Counted from the stretch's first letter, positions 44,910 to 56,164 are shown. The stretch: DNA of 64,000 nucleotides from Botryosphaeria dothidea (GCA_011503125.2 WWBZ02000022.1:248001-312000), one strand, 5' to 3'. The notes: generated from the sequence alone by a model not told the origin. Numbers and translations: made by a program.

Positions 44910-46939
44910 GGCGGAACGCGTGATGCCGAAGTAAATGAAGGTCTCGCCGCACGGGAGTTGCTTGCAACGGAGCTTGAATATGTAATGCAGCAGAGAATGT
45001 GGCTTAGTGTCGATGTTGCGGTTGGAGTTGCAACTCAGGCGTTCCGTGCGAAAAATAGATCGGCAAGGAGCAGCCCTGTAGTAAGGTGAAGCTGAGGATC
45101 CAGTAGCTTACCGATGTTGTTGACGGCGTGCTTAGATGCAGGCTAAGCTCATCAAACGTAAGAAGAAATTTCTGTGAGCGCGGCAGTCACGTGGGGACCC
45201 CGAACAGCAACAAGAAGGATCGATGTGTGCGGGGATGGGACTTGTTGATGAGCTAACAGCGATAGGTTGGTGACTAATTGGCAGGCAGCTCGGATGGCCC
45301 CGTTCGGAAGGGCATTTTGCAAAAATGCATTACTGCTTCGGGCCAAATGTCTTCACGGCCGACCGGCAGATCGGGATGACGGTCAGCACTAAAATAGATA
45401 TGCAGGAACCCTTCAATTTGAGATCAGGGCTGGAGCACATCAATAGCGGCAAGCCGCCAGCAACACAGGAGCTGAAGGCGCGGTTATGTCCGGGCACGGT
45501 GAGAGCTGAAGAAGGCGGACCGGACCAGCCAGCTCGGACGAGGGCGTGTTTTCATTAATAAGGGATGCGGAAAAGTGTGCGCGCCCGTTCCTCACTGCAG
45601 TGCCGAGCCGAGGTTCGGGGCCCGGTCCATGGTTTCTTAGGCGTTGTGGAGGCTCCTCGATCACCACCGTACGACCAAAAGGGAAAGCGTCGAGAGCGCA
45701 CAAGCCACCCAACAGGCGCACGGTCGACGCGAGAGCGAGCGAAGTGTGGGGTTCAGGAACAGGAAAACCCCCGGCGGGCAAACCGACAGTAAGGCGTTGG
45801 CAGGGAAAGTACATGTCAGTCACAACGGGGCGCAGAGCGGCGAGACCTGGGGGATATTGAGCAGGATCGCAGGCGGCGATGCGAGCATTGGCACGATAGT
45901 TGGGATTTGGAGGCGCACCCGGAGTCGCGTGAATGGCCGCGGGCGGTCGGGGGTGTTGGCGCGGAAGGATCGCACTCCTGGTCGGCTCAGCTGCCGTGGC
46001 CGTGGACGCGCGCGGTGAGCGCGCTCCCAGGAGGCGGCGGCGGTATATGTGGATGCTTGGCAGCGCAGCGTGCAGTGGCCAGCGGGCGTTTGGGCGGCGA
46101 AAAAGCACAGGTAGGCGCGCGGCGGACGACGTCACCGGCGCGGACCGAGGGGTTGGGGAGTGGGCGGGGGCCAGGGCTGCGATGATGCGAGAGTCGGTGT
46201 TGAGGGCGAGCGTGCAGGGCCACAGGGCCTCAGGCGCGGTCGGCCGGCAGCTGGCAGCGCGTTGGCGTCAGAGTAGTGAGTTGCCAGCCAAAAATAGAGA
46301 CAGAGGCTGTGCACCGGCAGGGGCGAGTGGGCGATCATCGGCGGGAGATAACTAGCGTGTCGAGCTTGGCACACCCGCCGCCGGAGTAGGGCTAGCAAGG
46401 CCTCAGACCACGCCCGACGACACCACGGCCGATCCAGGTCCACCGTAAGCCCACCACGCGCAGGAGAGACCACCGTAGCATTGCTTCTTCCGGCAACAAC
46501 GCGAGAACGATGCAGGCAGGCGTCAAAGGCCGGCGCCGGCCCGCGTCCGTGAGCTGGGCGCAGACCCGGCGCCGGCCAGCATCGTGAGCCGCTCACCTCT
46601 GCTCGTTCTTTCTCACCAAAGCGTTGCACCACCGCCTCATGTTGGCTCATCCTTCTGCGCCGCTGAAAATAGGCCCGCGCTGTTGCTGCTGCTGGCGCTG
46701 CACAGGATGGTGCCCGCCGTGGCGCGCCTCAGCCTTACTGCTCCTCCCCAAGCATCACATACATATGCGCTGGTCGCCACCAGCTCCATGTTCCCGGTTT
46801 CAATGCCTCTGTGCGACTCGCCTCCGCCCTCGCTTCTTTGGTGATCGCTCCGTGCTAGCTCATTTCGGTGCTCCTCTCTGCATATCCGGTGCGAAGCGCG
46901 TCCCTCTGATCGCCGCCGGGGCTCACCTATCCGCCCAAG
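44910..46939. other. GC-rich spacer upstream of the disordered orphan gene
   Basis: About 2 kb. From 45.5 to 46.6 kb the DNA is very GC-rich and open on several frames of both strands at once, which indicates composition rather than coding. The last 300 bp is pyrimidine-rich, as in fungal leaders. No RNA gene seen. Confidence 0.5.
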
Positions 46940-48166
46940 ATGCAACCCTGCTCCGCGTCCGCTCCCGCTTTGGCCTCCGCTGCCGACACCCAGGACCGTC
47001 TGCTGATTCCCGCTCCCGACTATATCAGCTATACTGCCCGCCTGCTGCTCACCTCCTCCACTCTTCTTGCCCAGGTCGGCACCAGTGCCGCCAGGGACCC
47101 CCGCCCTGCCCAATCACGCGACGACGACCCATCCTCACCTCCCGACTGGCAAGACCTGCTTGAAGACCCGCCGACTTCTCGTTGGGCGAACGTGCGTGTC
47201 GCTGCTGATTGGCAGCCGAAAACCGAGCCTAGCGCCGCACCTTCCCAATCTCCCGAGCCTCAGGAAAAGAAGAAAAAAAGAAGGCCCGGCAAACTTGAAG
47301 CACTGATCCGCCGCCGCGCTGAGGACACCAGTAGCGTCCCGCCCTGCTCTCTATCTCCTTTATTTCCCCGGCCCGCCCAAGAGCCTCCGAGGTCTGCTCC
47401 CGCCTCTCAAGCTTCTTACCCCAACTCCATTTCCGGTCCTTCCAGCATGCCTTCTAGCTCCCAACCGGAGCGGCGTCCGTCGCCTCTGCGGGTTCCGTCT
47501 CACAGCTCTGGCCGGAACTACACTACTCAACCACCCACCAGGACCGCATCTAGCGACTACCCAACCAGTCCGGAGTACTTCTATCCGATCTCCCCTCTCG
47601 ACCGCCCACGCTCCTCCTCCCATGCCGGCGAGAACCTTCGTTCTCCTCTCCGTGCAGCACGCACCTATCCCGGGGCTCCTTGGGAAAGCTCGCCAAACCG
47701 TGGCTCTCGTGAGCAGCGTAGGCCAAGTACTGCCTTCGATGACGACGCAGAGCTTCACCGATTTGCCGAAGCGACGAGTGGTTTCGATCCCTTCTCCCCC
47801 GTGCGTCAGCGGCCCCTGAGCCAAGTCCTCTACAGAGAGTACTATGCTCCGCGAGCGACGCCACCCCAGCAAACGACATCCTATTCTCAACCCATACCCC
47901 AGTACCCTTTCGAACAGTCCTCGGCCTATTCTATGGACCGAAGCCCAGGAATCACGCGATCCTCGTCTGCAGCCCTAGCACAGGCACTCAGAGCGATGGA
48001 AGAAGAAGAGGACGAGTACAGCATGCCCCCGGAAGAAGAAGAACTCCCAGACTACGCTCAGAGCCAGTGGGAAGCCCAGAGCCACCAACGCAGAGCAGCT
48101 GCTCGCAGAGCTGCTGAGCTAGAACGCCAGTGGATGGAGGCACGGCAGAGGAGAGGTTCGCGATGA
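46940..48166 (+). CDS. Disordered hypothetical protein
   Basis: Single exon, 408 residues. I do not recognise the family. The first 45 residues contain a short ordered-looking segment (RLLIPAPDYISYTARLLLTSSTLLAQ); then come a basic patch (KKKKRRPGKLEALIRRR), a long Pro/Ser/Arg/Tyr-rich disordered middle with many possible phosphosites, an acidic block (EEEEDEY, EEEELPDY) and a charged C-terminal helix rich in Arg and Ala (RRAAARRAAELERQWMEARQ). The uninterrupted frame with a clear ATG and compositional domains supports a real gene. A signalling or scaffold role is possible but unsupported. Confidence 0.6.
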   Translation: MQPCSASAPALASAADTQDRLLIPAPDYISYTARLLLTSSTLLAQVGTSAARDPRPAQSRDDDPSSPPDWQDLLEDPPTSRWANVRVAADWQPKTEPSAAPSQSPEPQEKKKKRRPGKLEALIRRRAEDTSSVPPCSLSPLFPRPAQEPPRSAPASQASYPNSISGPSSMPSSSQPERRPSPLRVPSHSSGRNYTTQPPTRTASSDYPTSPEYFYPISPLDRPRSSSHAGENLRSPLRAARTYPGAPWESSPNRGSREQRRPSTAFDDDAELHRFAEATSGFDPFSPVRQRPLSQVLYREYYAPRATPPQQTTSYSQPIPQYPFEQSSAYSMDRSPGITRSSSAALAQALRAMEEEEDEYSMPPEEEELPDYAQSQWEAQSHQRRAAARRAAELERQWMEARQRRGSR

Positions 48167-50865
48167 TATCGCAACACAAAACAAAAGCAAACAAAAGCGA
48201 AAGACAGCAAAAGATCGCGGGGAGTTACGACTACATTTCGAGAGCTGCAAAGAAGCAGCTAGGCTTGGTGGTACATTTCGACCTTTTTCCTCTTCAACAC
48301 TATTAGAACGGTCGCTACTCATTTTTGGACGAATTTCCTTTGTCTCATTCACATTATACTGTGAAAGCGTTTAGCGATTGATACCCTCGCTTTCAAAACC
48401 AAGATATGGCTTCTTGGATGCATTCGTTTGCCTCATTGTACCATTTTCCCTTTTCTCTTTTTCGCCTCTATATATATAGCATCTTCTCGGTAGCATATAT
48501 TCCCCAATTTCGAAGACAGCTGAGCAGCTAGGTTTAGCTTGCCACCCGCCATCGCAAGGAAAAATGCAAGCTGCAGAGTGAGGTTTGAAGTTCGTGTGAA
48601 GGGCCCGCAAAGGCAAAAACCAAGTCGCATTCAGGCTGTTGTTGATTGGTGGTAACAGCCGCGCGTGCAGGATGCTCGTGCCATCTCTTCGGAGGAAGTT
48701 GTCGCGAAAGGCTCGCATGACATCAGCAGACAGACCAAGGCCACACACAGGAAAGAAACGGGGGTGGGTCAATCCTTCGGTTGCACAAAGGGGGTTAAAA
48801 CGGGCTTGCGCTCCACTCCACATGCTGGCGTGGTGGTGAGCCAAAAATAACATCACGGCAAGCCGCAACATTTTTTTTCTCTCACACAGGAGGGGTGCGA
48901 GGAGAGAACGTGGCATGGCGTTCCCGCCCACCGGCCTTTTTGCAGTTCTGCGATAAGCTTAGTATCGTACGCAAGCCGGCCGGCCGCTTGCCGTCGGCCG
49001 AAAACTGCAATCATTTGACGTTCCCGCGCTCCTTCGTGGACGATAGCGGCGCGCCGATCCCTGCGGCGCGAAAAGCCTCATGATGGGAGGGAAGGGCGCG
49101 CATCATTTGTATGCAGTGATGCTCACGTCTTGCATAAAATGGAATTCATAGAGAAACGTTCTATCATCTATCTGCCGAAACGCCACACTATTCTGGGGTG
49201 GGAAAAAAAGAAAACTCTACGAGCTCTTTTGGTCGATCGCCGCTCAATCTTTTTCTCTGACCTACCTTTTGGACCCCAACGTTCTAAGCGAATCCAATGG
49301 CTTCGAAGGATTCGGGGAAGCGAAGGGGGAACAAAAAACATGCGTGCGCAACACGCACACGTGCGCGACTTACGCGGATCTTCCCCGTACGTACGGAATG
49401 GCAGATACAGTCAGAAAAATGGAGGCGTGCGCAAGCCTCCTTCCCGCACATATGCAACCATCCCTCCCGTTCGACAGCTTATTTTTGAGTCGCTCGACGA
49501 TGGAAGCTCCTTCAGATCCTACTTTTCGCATCGTCATTCCCTTTCCATAAGGATGGATGCAATCTCATAAGGCTCTCTCCCTGTGGGGCCCTCCAGATCT
49601 GACGGCTGCGTGCGTGCGCATTTATGTCATACTTGAGATACCCGTTTGGGTAACAACATGAGTAATGTTCACGGCGTCCGTCAGGTGTTAATCCCGCCCG
49701 CTGATGTTGGATCTTTTTTCGAAGGGAACATGCCGAGGATTCCGAATGGCTTGTGTGTCCGAGCGAGTTCCGAACGGAGAGCATGGCTGTGTGTGGATGC
49801 CGACGTCGTGACGGGAAGTGTGATGATGCCAGAGTTATGCTCGACGTCCGTGCGCCGCTCAGGTGCCCTATATCCCGCGCCCCGAACGGCCGAGGAAAGG
49901 AGGTCTTTTTGCAATGCGTCAAAGCGTGGTAGGCTAAGCTGTAGTGGGTTCGATGTCTGTTGGTGAGGGGCCTTGTCCCTGTGATGAATCTGGGGGGATG
50001 GCGTGGGCGGGAAATGACGCTAACAGTGCGCAGCGTTGGTATCTCTTCGGCCGCGGGATGCCGGTTCCTGGTAGCCACGGGCGTTCTGCATGCACGCGCG
50101 CAATTGACGGCTCAATCGAATCTCCTCACCCCTTGCTGCTTTGGCCAGACAAAGTTCCCGGCGTGGCGGTCGCATGGGCAGCGGCACGGCTCGTCAATAC
50201 GAAGGTTTTCCGGGAATGAGATGTTGGTTGGCGTGTGCTTTTCGGCCGTGACACCTTGCCAAGGGCCAGTTAGGGAGAGGTGATATCTGCTTCGACCTTA
50301 ATTAGTAAAATGAGAAGACACCACAGTCAGCTGGTTTGGGCTTCGTGCATGGATCGTGGTGAAAATTGAGGGAGTTCCCAGAAATAGGCGCACGACGCAT
50401 CGAGTAAGTGAATGGCACGGAAAGAAAACGCACGTCTGCCCAACTGCAAACTTGTTGGCGGCTGTACAGCCGGCGATGCCGGTCCAATCCAACCCCAGTT
50501 GTGATTGTGGAGAAGTGTGTGTGGAGATGAAGACACAGGGCAGGGGGCCTGCGTGAACACCAGACATCGGAGCCAAGGCTTGATAGAGGAAATGCGGTTG
50601 ATACTCGTGATGCCTCGGAAGCTATCACAGACCCAATGTTCGTGAAGTGGCGTGGGTGGGCGTGGAAATATCAGGAAGCTCGCATGTGATGAAACAAAGG
50701 TGGACGTTCTGGCCATCTCAAACAAAGGTAAGATCATTATCAAACTGACCATTGGGAGCTCTGCACAACAGCCCTGTCACTGTTGGTTCATCGGTCGGGA
50801 CTTACAAGAATGTAACAGCAAATCACCACCTTCTCTCTAAATATAGACACTCGACCCCTCTCTAC
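48167..50865. other. 2.7-kb convergent spacer without a recognised gene
   Basis: Lies between convergent stop codons, longer than needed for two 3' UTRs. It includes a TATATATATAG stretch near 48472 and a T8 run near 48870. Short frames only; I found no tRNA, 5S rRNA or transposon remnant. Confidence 0.45.
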
Positions 50866-52125
50866 TCATGAATCGTCGATCTTCACCGTCTTGGGGCTCA
50901 CGGGCTCCTCGTCACTATCCGCACGAGGCCGTTTTCTGCACGGGCAAGCATCATCTACCTCTTCAGGCTCCGCGGAGCCATACTCCGAGTCGATGTCCTC
51001 TTTCTCTTCCACCTTCCTCTTTGTGCTGCGTCTGCGATGCAAGATTTCTAAGTCAGAAGATGCAGAAGATGCAACGGTAGCGTCGGAGTCTCTGCGGATG
51101 TACAGGTCAATGCCGTTAGGGACAAGATACCCTCGTCGGTCTGCCCGCTGCCAAACCTGTAGGTCACAACAAGGCGACTCTCGTAGGTCGTTGCCCTTTC
51201 GTAACTCGATCCAGAATCTTCGCCGGAACCATTTCGCTATCCAGTTCATGGGCACCACAGTTTGAGCCAGACCGCCGTTTCTCTTCTGGTTTTTCTTGTC
51301 CGCCCAGTCGGAGGCTAGGAGCGTGACAGTCGGCGCCATTTGCGACGGATGAAAGGGGTTCATCTCCCCGCCGAGCACCTGCATCTCCCACGCATGCCCC
51401 CAATCGGTCCTCGGGGCGTCGGGGTAAAATAAAGGCTCCTCGGTGCTGTTTCGCTTCATCATGCTGAACGCGTGGCACGTCTCGTGCGTCACAACTGTTG
51501 CCAGGTAGAATGAAAAACGCAGCTGGGCATCCAGAGGCTCGCTGAGGAAGGTCTCGCGGGCGTGGCTCTTGAAGTCCGTATGCAATTTCACCAAAACCCT
51601 CTTACCTTTCTTGTTGGTGGCTTGGAAAAACGGGTGTGCATTCGGGATTGGCTCGCGGCTGGTCTCGTTCCACTGCGAGCGCGCACAGCTCACGAACTCC
51701 CCGAAAATATCGAAGTCGAAAGCGACGAACTCGGCCAGGTTGGCCAATGCTGCTTCTACGATGGCGATGTGGGTCGCGTTGTATTCCATGCCCTGCTGGA
51801 GGACTAACTTGTTAGCGCGTCGTGGGTGTGGGACCTCGAAATCATACGCCGCGTGGACCCACCATTCGAGCAGGAAGTCGGTGGTGAGCCAGAGCGAGGC
51901 CAGACGGAAGGCTAGCTCCATGGCTTCATACTCGTAGAGACTGGCCGTTGGGAAGTTAGAGCGCCGGAAGAGAGGATGGATTGGGTTGTTGAGATTTGGG
52001 ATAGCGTTGGTGTGGAGTTCGAAGACACTCCTGAGCTCAGGCCTCTCTTCTACTGCTCTTCTGAAGAGCTTCTCAAATGCGCTGTCCCCTTGGGGAATTG
52101 ATGTACTGTTAGTGGTGATCGGCAT
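50866..52125 (-). CDS. Orphan protein with an HExxH zincin-like motif
   Basis: Single exon, 419 residues, start at MPITTNSTSIPQG. I do not recognise a named family. The middle contains a hydrophobic strand followed by VVTHETCHAF, an HExxH metal-binding motif (H214, E215, H218), and then DWGHAWEMQVLGGEM, which offers H244 or E247 as a third zinc ligand. Together this looks like a gluzincin-type or SprT-like metallopeptidase core. The N-terminal 200 residues are helical. The C-terminal 90 are acidic and basic in turn (RRRSTKRKVEEKED, CRKRPRADSDEE), consistent with a nuclear localisation signal. There is no signal peptide, so it should act inside the cell. Proteolytic activity is inference from the motif. 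Confidence 0.72.
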   Translation of the reverse strand: MPITTNSTSIPQGDSAFEKLFRRAVEERPELRSVFELHTNAIPNLNNPIHPLFRRSNFPTASLYEYEAMELAFRLASLWLTTDFLLEWWVHAAYDFEVPHPRRANKLVLQQGMEYNATHIAIVEAALANLAEFVAFDFDIFGEFVSCARSQWNETSREPIPNAHPFFQATNKKGKRVLVKLHTDFKSHARETFLSEPLDAQLRFSFYLATVVTHETCHAFSMMKRNSTEEPLFYPDAPRTDWGHAWEMQVLGGEMNPFHPSQMAPTVTLLASDWADKKNQKRNGGLAQTVVPMNWIAKWFRRRFWIELRKGNDLRESPCCDLQVWQRADRRGYLVPNGIDLYIRRDSDATVASSASSDLEILHRRRSTKRKVEEKEDIDSEYGSAEPEEVDDACPCRKRPRADSDEEPVSPKTVKIDDS

Positions 52126-52806
52126 TATTACTCGCTTACCTGACTGCCTGCAGTCCTGAATCGCTCGATGAATTGGGGAAGAAAGAAGAGAAATGAGGTA
52201 GAAGAAACGAGCGTGCGTGGTTACCAGACCGATGGCATAGTTTCATAGCCGAAAGAGGTTCCGGCAAGATTTATAAAATTGGATTGAGGTATAAAGCCAA
52301 CGGAGACAAAGAGACTTGATGGAAAAAGGTGTTCTCGAAATAGTAATCGATTTTTGGAACAAAGAACCCATGATTAGCTGCCATACGCACAAAGATGATG
52401 CGAATATTGTGGATGTGTCATTCTCGACTACCATTCTCGAAGCCCGAAGCCCAGCAGATTATGCAGTGTTCTCCGAGTTGCCGAGGCTTAGGGATGCTGC
52501 TTGCGGTCCTGGGAGAAGGTTGCTGCAAAATCGTGGATGCGATCTCCTGAGTCGGCATGATTCTCGGATTATTCAGAGAAAAGATGAGAATCATGTCTAT
52601 CTGTACGTTGGAGCTGAGATGGATGGTGGTGTCGTGGATTGCCGCATGAGGCAAGCGGTGAGCGCTGGGTAGGTGTTTGGTATGACGACGTGTTGGCGGC
52701 GGGGCGCGGGCTTAGCGAGAGCGCGTGCGGAGGGCCTGACTGACCGCCGAGTGGGCCAACGTCATCTGCCTTCTTCCTCACCAGCGAACCCCGTCAACGC
52801 GCCATA
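52126..52806. promoter_or_regulatory. Divergent spacer zincin-like/TBC gene
   Basis: About 0.7 kb between divergent start codons, AT-richer in the left part and GC-rich near the TBC gene. No TATA box clearly placed; no gene seen. Confidence 0.45.
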
Positions 52807-55480
52807 ATGAGATCTGCTCGAGACGCAAGGTAAGCACGCCTGTCACACGCCCTCTCTACCAGCTTCTGACATCCCCTGCCCCACAGAGCGTCTTGGGAAC
52901 TACTCGAACAGGTCCAGAGTCTCGACAGCCTGCGCACTGCCGTTGGGCTCGAATCCGCGCCGACGGCTGTCGCAAGCGGCCAGCGTTCCGTGTGCTGGAA
53001 GGTTAGTACCTACCGACGAGGGATACCGAGGAGGCATCGAAGTCGAAATAGACTCTCTGCGCGCCGCATGAGTCGCCGATCAAGCAGCTAAGCTCGTAAC
53101 CGCAGGCATTCCTCCTGTTCGAGAACGTGAACCGCGCAGAATGGCCCTCCACCCTCGCCGAGTCGCGCTCCGTCTACGAGTCCCTGCGCTCGCACTTTCT
53201 ACGCGCCATCGAGAACCCCGATGAACTCGAGTCTGCCCTCGATCCGCTGAGCGAAAGCGATGAAGTACGTTCCCGTCCTCTCCACCACGCCGCTCGACAA
53301 GCACCGCCGAGACAGCGCATCGCAAACGCAAGTCTGACCTCTGACTAAGTTTTGAAAGTCCCCTTGGGTTGCCCTGCGCAAAGACGAAACTCTGCGCGCC
53401 GAGATTTTCCAAGATGTCGACCGCTGCATGCCCGACAACACCTACTTCCGCCAGCCCGATACACAGAAGATGATGCTTGATATTCTATTCATATTCTGCA
53501 AGCTCAACCCGGATGTTGGATACAGGCAGGGCATGCACGAGGTGCTTGCTCCTATACTATGGGTTGTGGAAAGGGATGCTATAGACCAGAAGGAGGCAGG
53601 CGTGGACAATCGCACTCAGCACAAGGACCTGTTGCTGGACCTCTGCGATTCTCGCTTTATCGAGCACGACACGTTTACTTTGTTCGGCCTGGTCATGCAG
53701 AACGCAAAGGCGTACTATGAGCCTTCCAGAACCAAGCAGTCCAGCGATTCACCCATGCTTGTAAAGTGCCGCCACATCCTCGAGAAGCTCCTCCCGAAAG
53801 CCGACCCGGAGCTTGCAGATCATCTGAAGGAGATTGAGGTCGCTCCTCAAATGTTCCTGATGTAGGTCTTACACTCCGTAACCGTGCCTTTGTTGTAGTG
53901 TTTGTTCAGAGTGGCTGACATTGGTTCACAGGCGGTGGATGCGACTTCTTTTTGGTCGCGAATTCCCTTTCGATGACGTGCTCCTCATTTGGGACCTCAT
54001 ATTTGCTGCCGACCCGTCGTTGGAGATTATGGATTACGTTTGCATTGCCATGCTTCTCCGTGTCCGTTGGGATCTCTTGGATTCCGACGCTAACATGGCC
54101 ATAACTATTCTGCTTCGATACCCTCAGCCAAAGAAGGATGAACCTCCTCGCACATTTGTTCAAGATGCCTTCCAGTTGAAAGGAAAGCTTGTCTGGGACA
54201 CCGCAAGCCAGATCACACAGAAATACACGGGCAGAGCGCCTGTTCGGCCAAGTCAGCAGCGGCCAGAGACCCCTCAAGAACAGACTTTCCCTGAACGATC
54301 ACTTTCTCCTTTCAGATTCCCTTCTCATTCAAGATCACCGTCAGGAAGCATTGAGACTATAATCCAAGATGCTGCTCGAGGCATGTACAAGAGAGGCGAG
54401 AAGTGGGGCGTTAACAAAACTATTAGAGATGCAGTTGGGGACATTCGCAAGAATGTCCAAGGCATTCAATCGGGCCGCAATACCCCCAATTTCAAGCAGC
54501 TCATTACCGGAGACGTGGGGAGATCAGAAGAGTCCGCAGCCTTAATGCGGAAGATTGAAGCTTTGGAAGCACGCAACAAGTCGCTCGCAAAGATGATCGA
54601 GGAATCCGTAGCAGAGCTGTGGGACTGTCAAAAGGATGCGCTGGATGGCAAGGGTTCGGAAAAGAAGACTATTGAGGCGCTCAGCCTTGCGATCGCCAAA
54701 GTACAAGTGATGCAAGTTTATCTCGAAGACTCAAGCATTCCTCTTCCGGAGGACGATCCCGCCCTAGTCGAGAAGCCGGCGGCCCCCACTCAGTCCACTT
54801 TGACAGAAGTAAGCGTGGAACCATCCGTGCCATCCAGCGAGGATTCCAATGCAACCACGGAACGGACCGCCCCAGGGTCCACAGACAGGGCATCGGGTTT
54901 CGCCCCCATGAACGGCGGTAGCGCCACACCAACAGCAGCTGTGCCGCACTCAGCCACCACCAGCAGCACCACCTCGACCGCCGGCGCGTTCGACAATAAT
55001 ACAGGCGCCCCTTCTTTCTCCTCCACCTCCTCGCAACCGCCCACGGCGCGTAACGTCACACAGAGCTCGGGCTCCCGCCCCCGCCCCAGCCTCACTTCTT
55101 CATCCTTTTCCTGGATGCTCGGCCAGGAACCAGACACCACCCCTGCCTCGAGCTTTGCCGCCGCCTCCTCGCTGAGCACTTTCCAACCCCTCGAGAAGCG
55201 CGAGCGGCGCCGTAACAAGCCGGGCGGCGGTGCGAACAGCAAGCGCGCAGATACAGGGGGCTCAGATAGGAGTGGCGGTGGCGGTGGCGGCGGGGGTGGG
55301 GATAGAGCGTTTTTGTTTGGCGATGAGGATGACGAGTTCATGACGCCGATGGGGAGCGGCAGCAATGCGAGGGCGGGGAGGAAGGGCAAGGAGGTGCCAC
55401 GGAGGGAGGTGTTCGATTTGGATGAGGTTGGTGGCGGGAATGGGAGTGGGGCGAGTAGCCTGCAGGGTGCTGTGGAGTAG
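52807..55480 (+). CDS. TBC-domain Rab GTPase-activating protein (TBC1D5-like)
   Basis: Five exons (52807-52829, 52887-53001, 53106-53264, 53359-53861, 53932-55480) join in frame to 782 residues. The TBC domain holds both catalytic fingers: Arg in IFQDVDR (I115, D118, R121) and Gln in GYRQG (Y154, Q156), followed by KCRHILEKLLPKADPELADHL and FGREFPFDDVLLIWDLIFA. Such proteins inactivate Rab GTPases in membrane traffic; the split TBC domain with a long insert after the fingers resembles TBC1D5, a retromer and autophagy-linked Rab7 GAP. After the domain come a coiled coil (about 54540-54730) and a long Ser/Thr/Pro-rich tail with a Gly run near the end. The first exon is 23 nt and the donor of exon 4 is AT/GTAGGT. 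Confidence 0.9.
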
Positions 55481-55974
55481 GTCGAGAGGAAGAGTGGGAT
55501 GATGAGTGCGTTATGGCTTTATGATGGTCATGAGCATAGCATGGCGCGGGCATTCTGTAGGTTCGGATCTGGCTGAGTAGATGTGTATTGCATTCAATAT
55601 AACGTACATTTTAGGAATGTCTGCTTCAACCTTTCGATCCTAGTATACAGAATAGGAACTTGCTTGAGGATGATGAAGGCCGAGTAGACCTGCTCAACCA
55701 CAGGGAAGGCGGGAGATGGTTGCGCGCGCCTACCACGCGAGAAGAGCGAAGCTCACCCGCATTCTAATTTTCTCGTCATCGCCTGTGAAGTATTCAGGCA
55801 GTTGTTGAGAAGTCAACTTTCAAATTCCTGACAAACTTTATGTTGTGGTCTCCCCGCGAGCACGACTCACCAAAAAGTGGTTGCCTGGCCTGCGTGGCGG
55901 AAGCGATACCGAATTGGCTCTAGCTCACTTCCCGAATCCAGCAGCCCACCCACCAGCACACCTGTGTCTTCACC
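55481..55974. other. Spacer between the TBC gene and U6
   Basis: About 0.5 kb; TBC 3' UTR followed by U6 upstream DNA. Nothing else recognised. Confidence 0.5.
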
Positions 55975-55983
55975 TTATTATTT
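55975..55983 (+). promoter_or_regulatory. TATA-like element upstream of U6
   Basis: TTATTATTT, about 25-30 bp before the likely U6 start, where Pol III snRNA genes of fungi carry a TATA box. It is a weak match. Confidence 0.35.
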
Positions 55984-56067
55984 CTAATCGCCAGCTTTGC
56001 TCTTGCCTTCGGGCATTTGGTCAATTTGAAACGATACAGAGAAGATTAGCATGGCCCCTGCACTAAG

Positions 56068-56125
56068 GTAAGCCGTTCGATCCCGGCTGGTCACCTGAAG
56101 TATTAATACTAACGTCTCGGTGCAG
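56068..56125 (+). other. Spliceosomal intron inside the U6 gene
   Basis: Donor GTAAGC, a perfect yeast-type branch site TACTAAC (56107-56113) and acceptor TGCAG. Removal restores a canonical U6 sequence. This intron is shorter than most in the window and contains the B box. Confidence 0.92.
56075..56084 (+). promoter_or_regulatory. Pol III B box inside the U6 intron
   Basis: GTTCGATCCC fits the B-box consensus GWTCRANNCC exactly and lies within the intron, 7 nt past the donor. No tRNA surrounds it, so it is best read as an internal TFIIIC site for U6, as reported for fission yeast U6 genes. Confidence 0.8.
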
Positions 56126-56156
56126 GATGACACGCTATACAAAGAGAAGCTACCAG

Positions 56157-56164
56157 TTTTTTTT
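56157..56164 (+). terminator. Pol III terminator of U6
   Basis: A run of eight T residues directly after the U6 3' end. Confidence 0.85.

Larger units (their letters stand above)
55999..56160 (+). ncRNA. U6: U6 spliceosomal snRNA with an mRNA-type intron
   Basis: The sequence matches U6 base for base over its core: a 5' UUCG-capped stem (TGCCTTCGGGCA), TTTGGTCAATTTGAAACGA, the ACAGAGA box (56036-56042), the AGC triad (56048-56050), CATGGCCCCTGCACTAAG, then GATGACACGC and a U-rich end. A 58-nt intron (56068-56125) splits it between CACTAAG and GATGACACGC, in the internal stem-loop region next to the catalytic core. Joined, the exons give about 104 nt, the normal U6 length. U6 pairs with U4, then with U2 and the 5' splice site, and binds the catalytic metals. 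The 5' end is uncertain by a few bases. Pol III transcription is indicated by the B box in the intron and the T8 terminator. Confidence 0.95.

Noticed and set aside
45440..46135. 231-codon minus-strand open frame
   Set aside because: Lies in a GC-rich block open on several frames of both strands; no family-like sequence.
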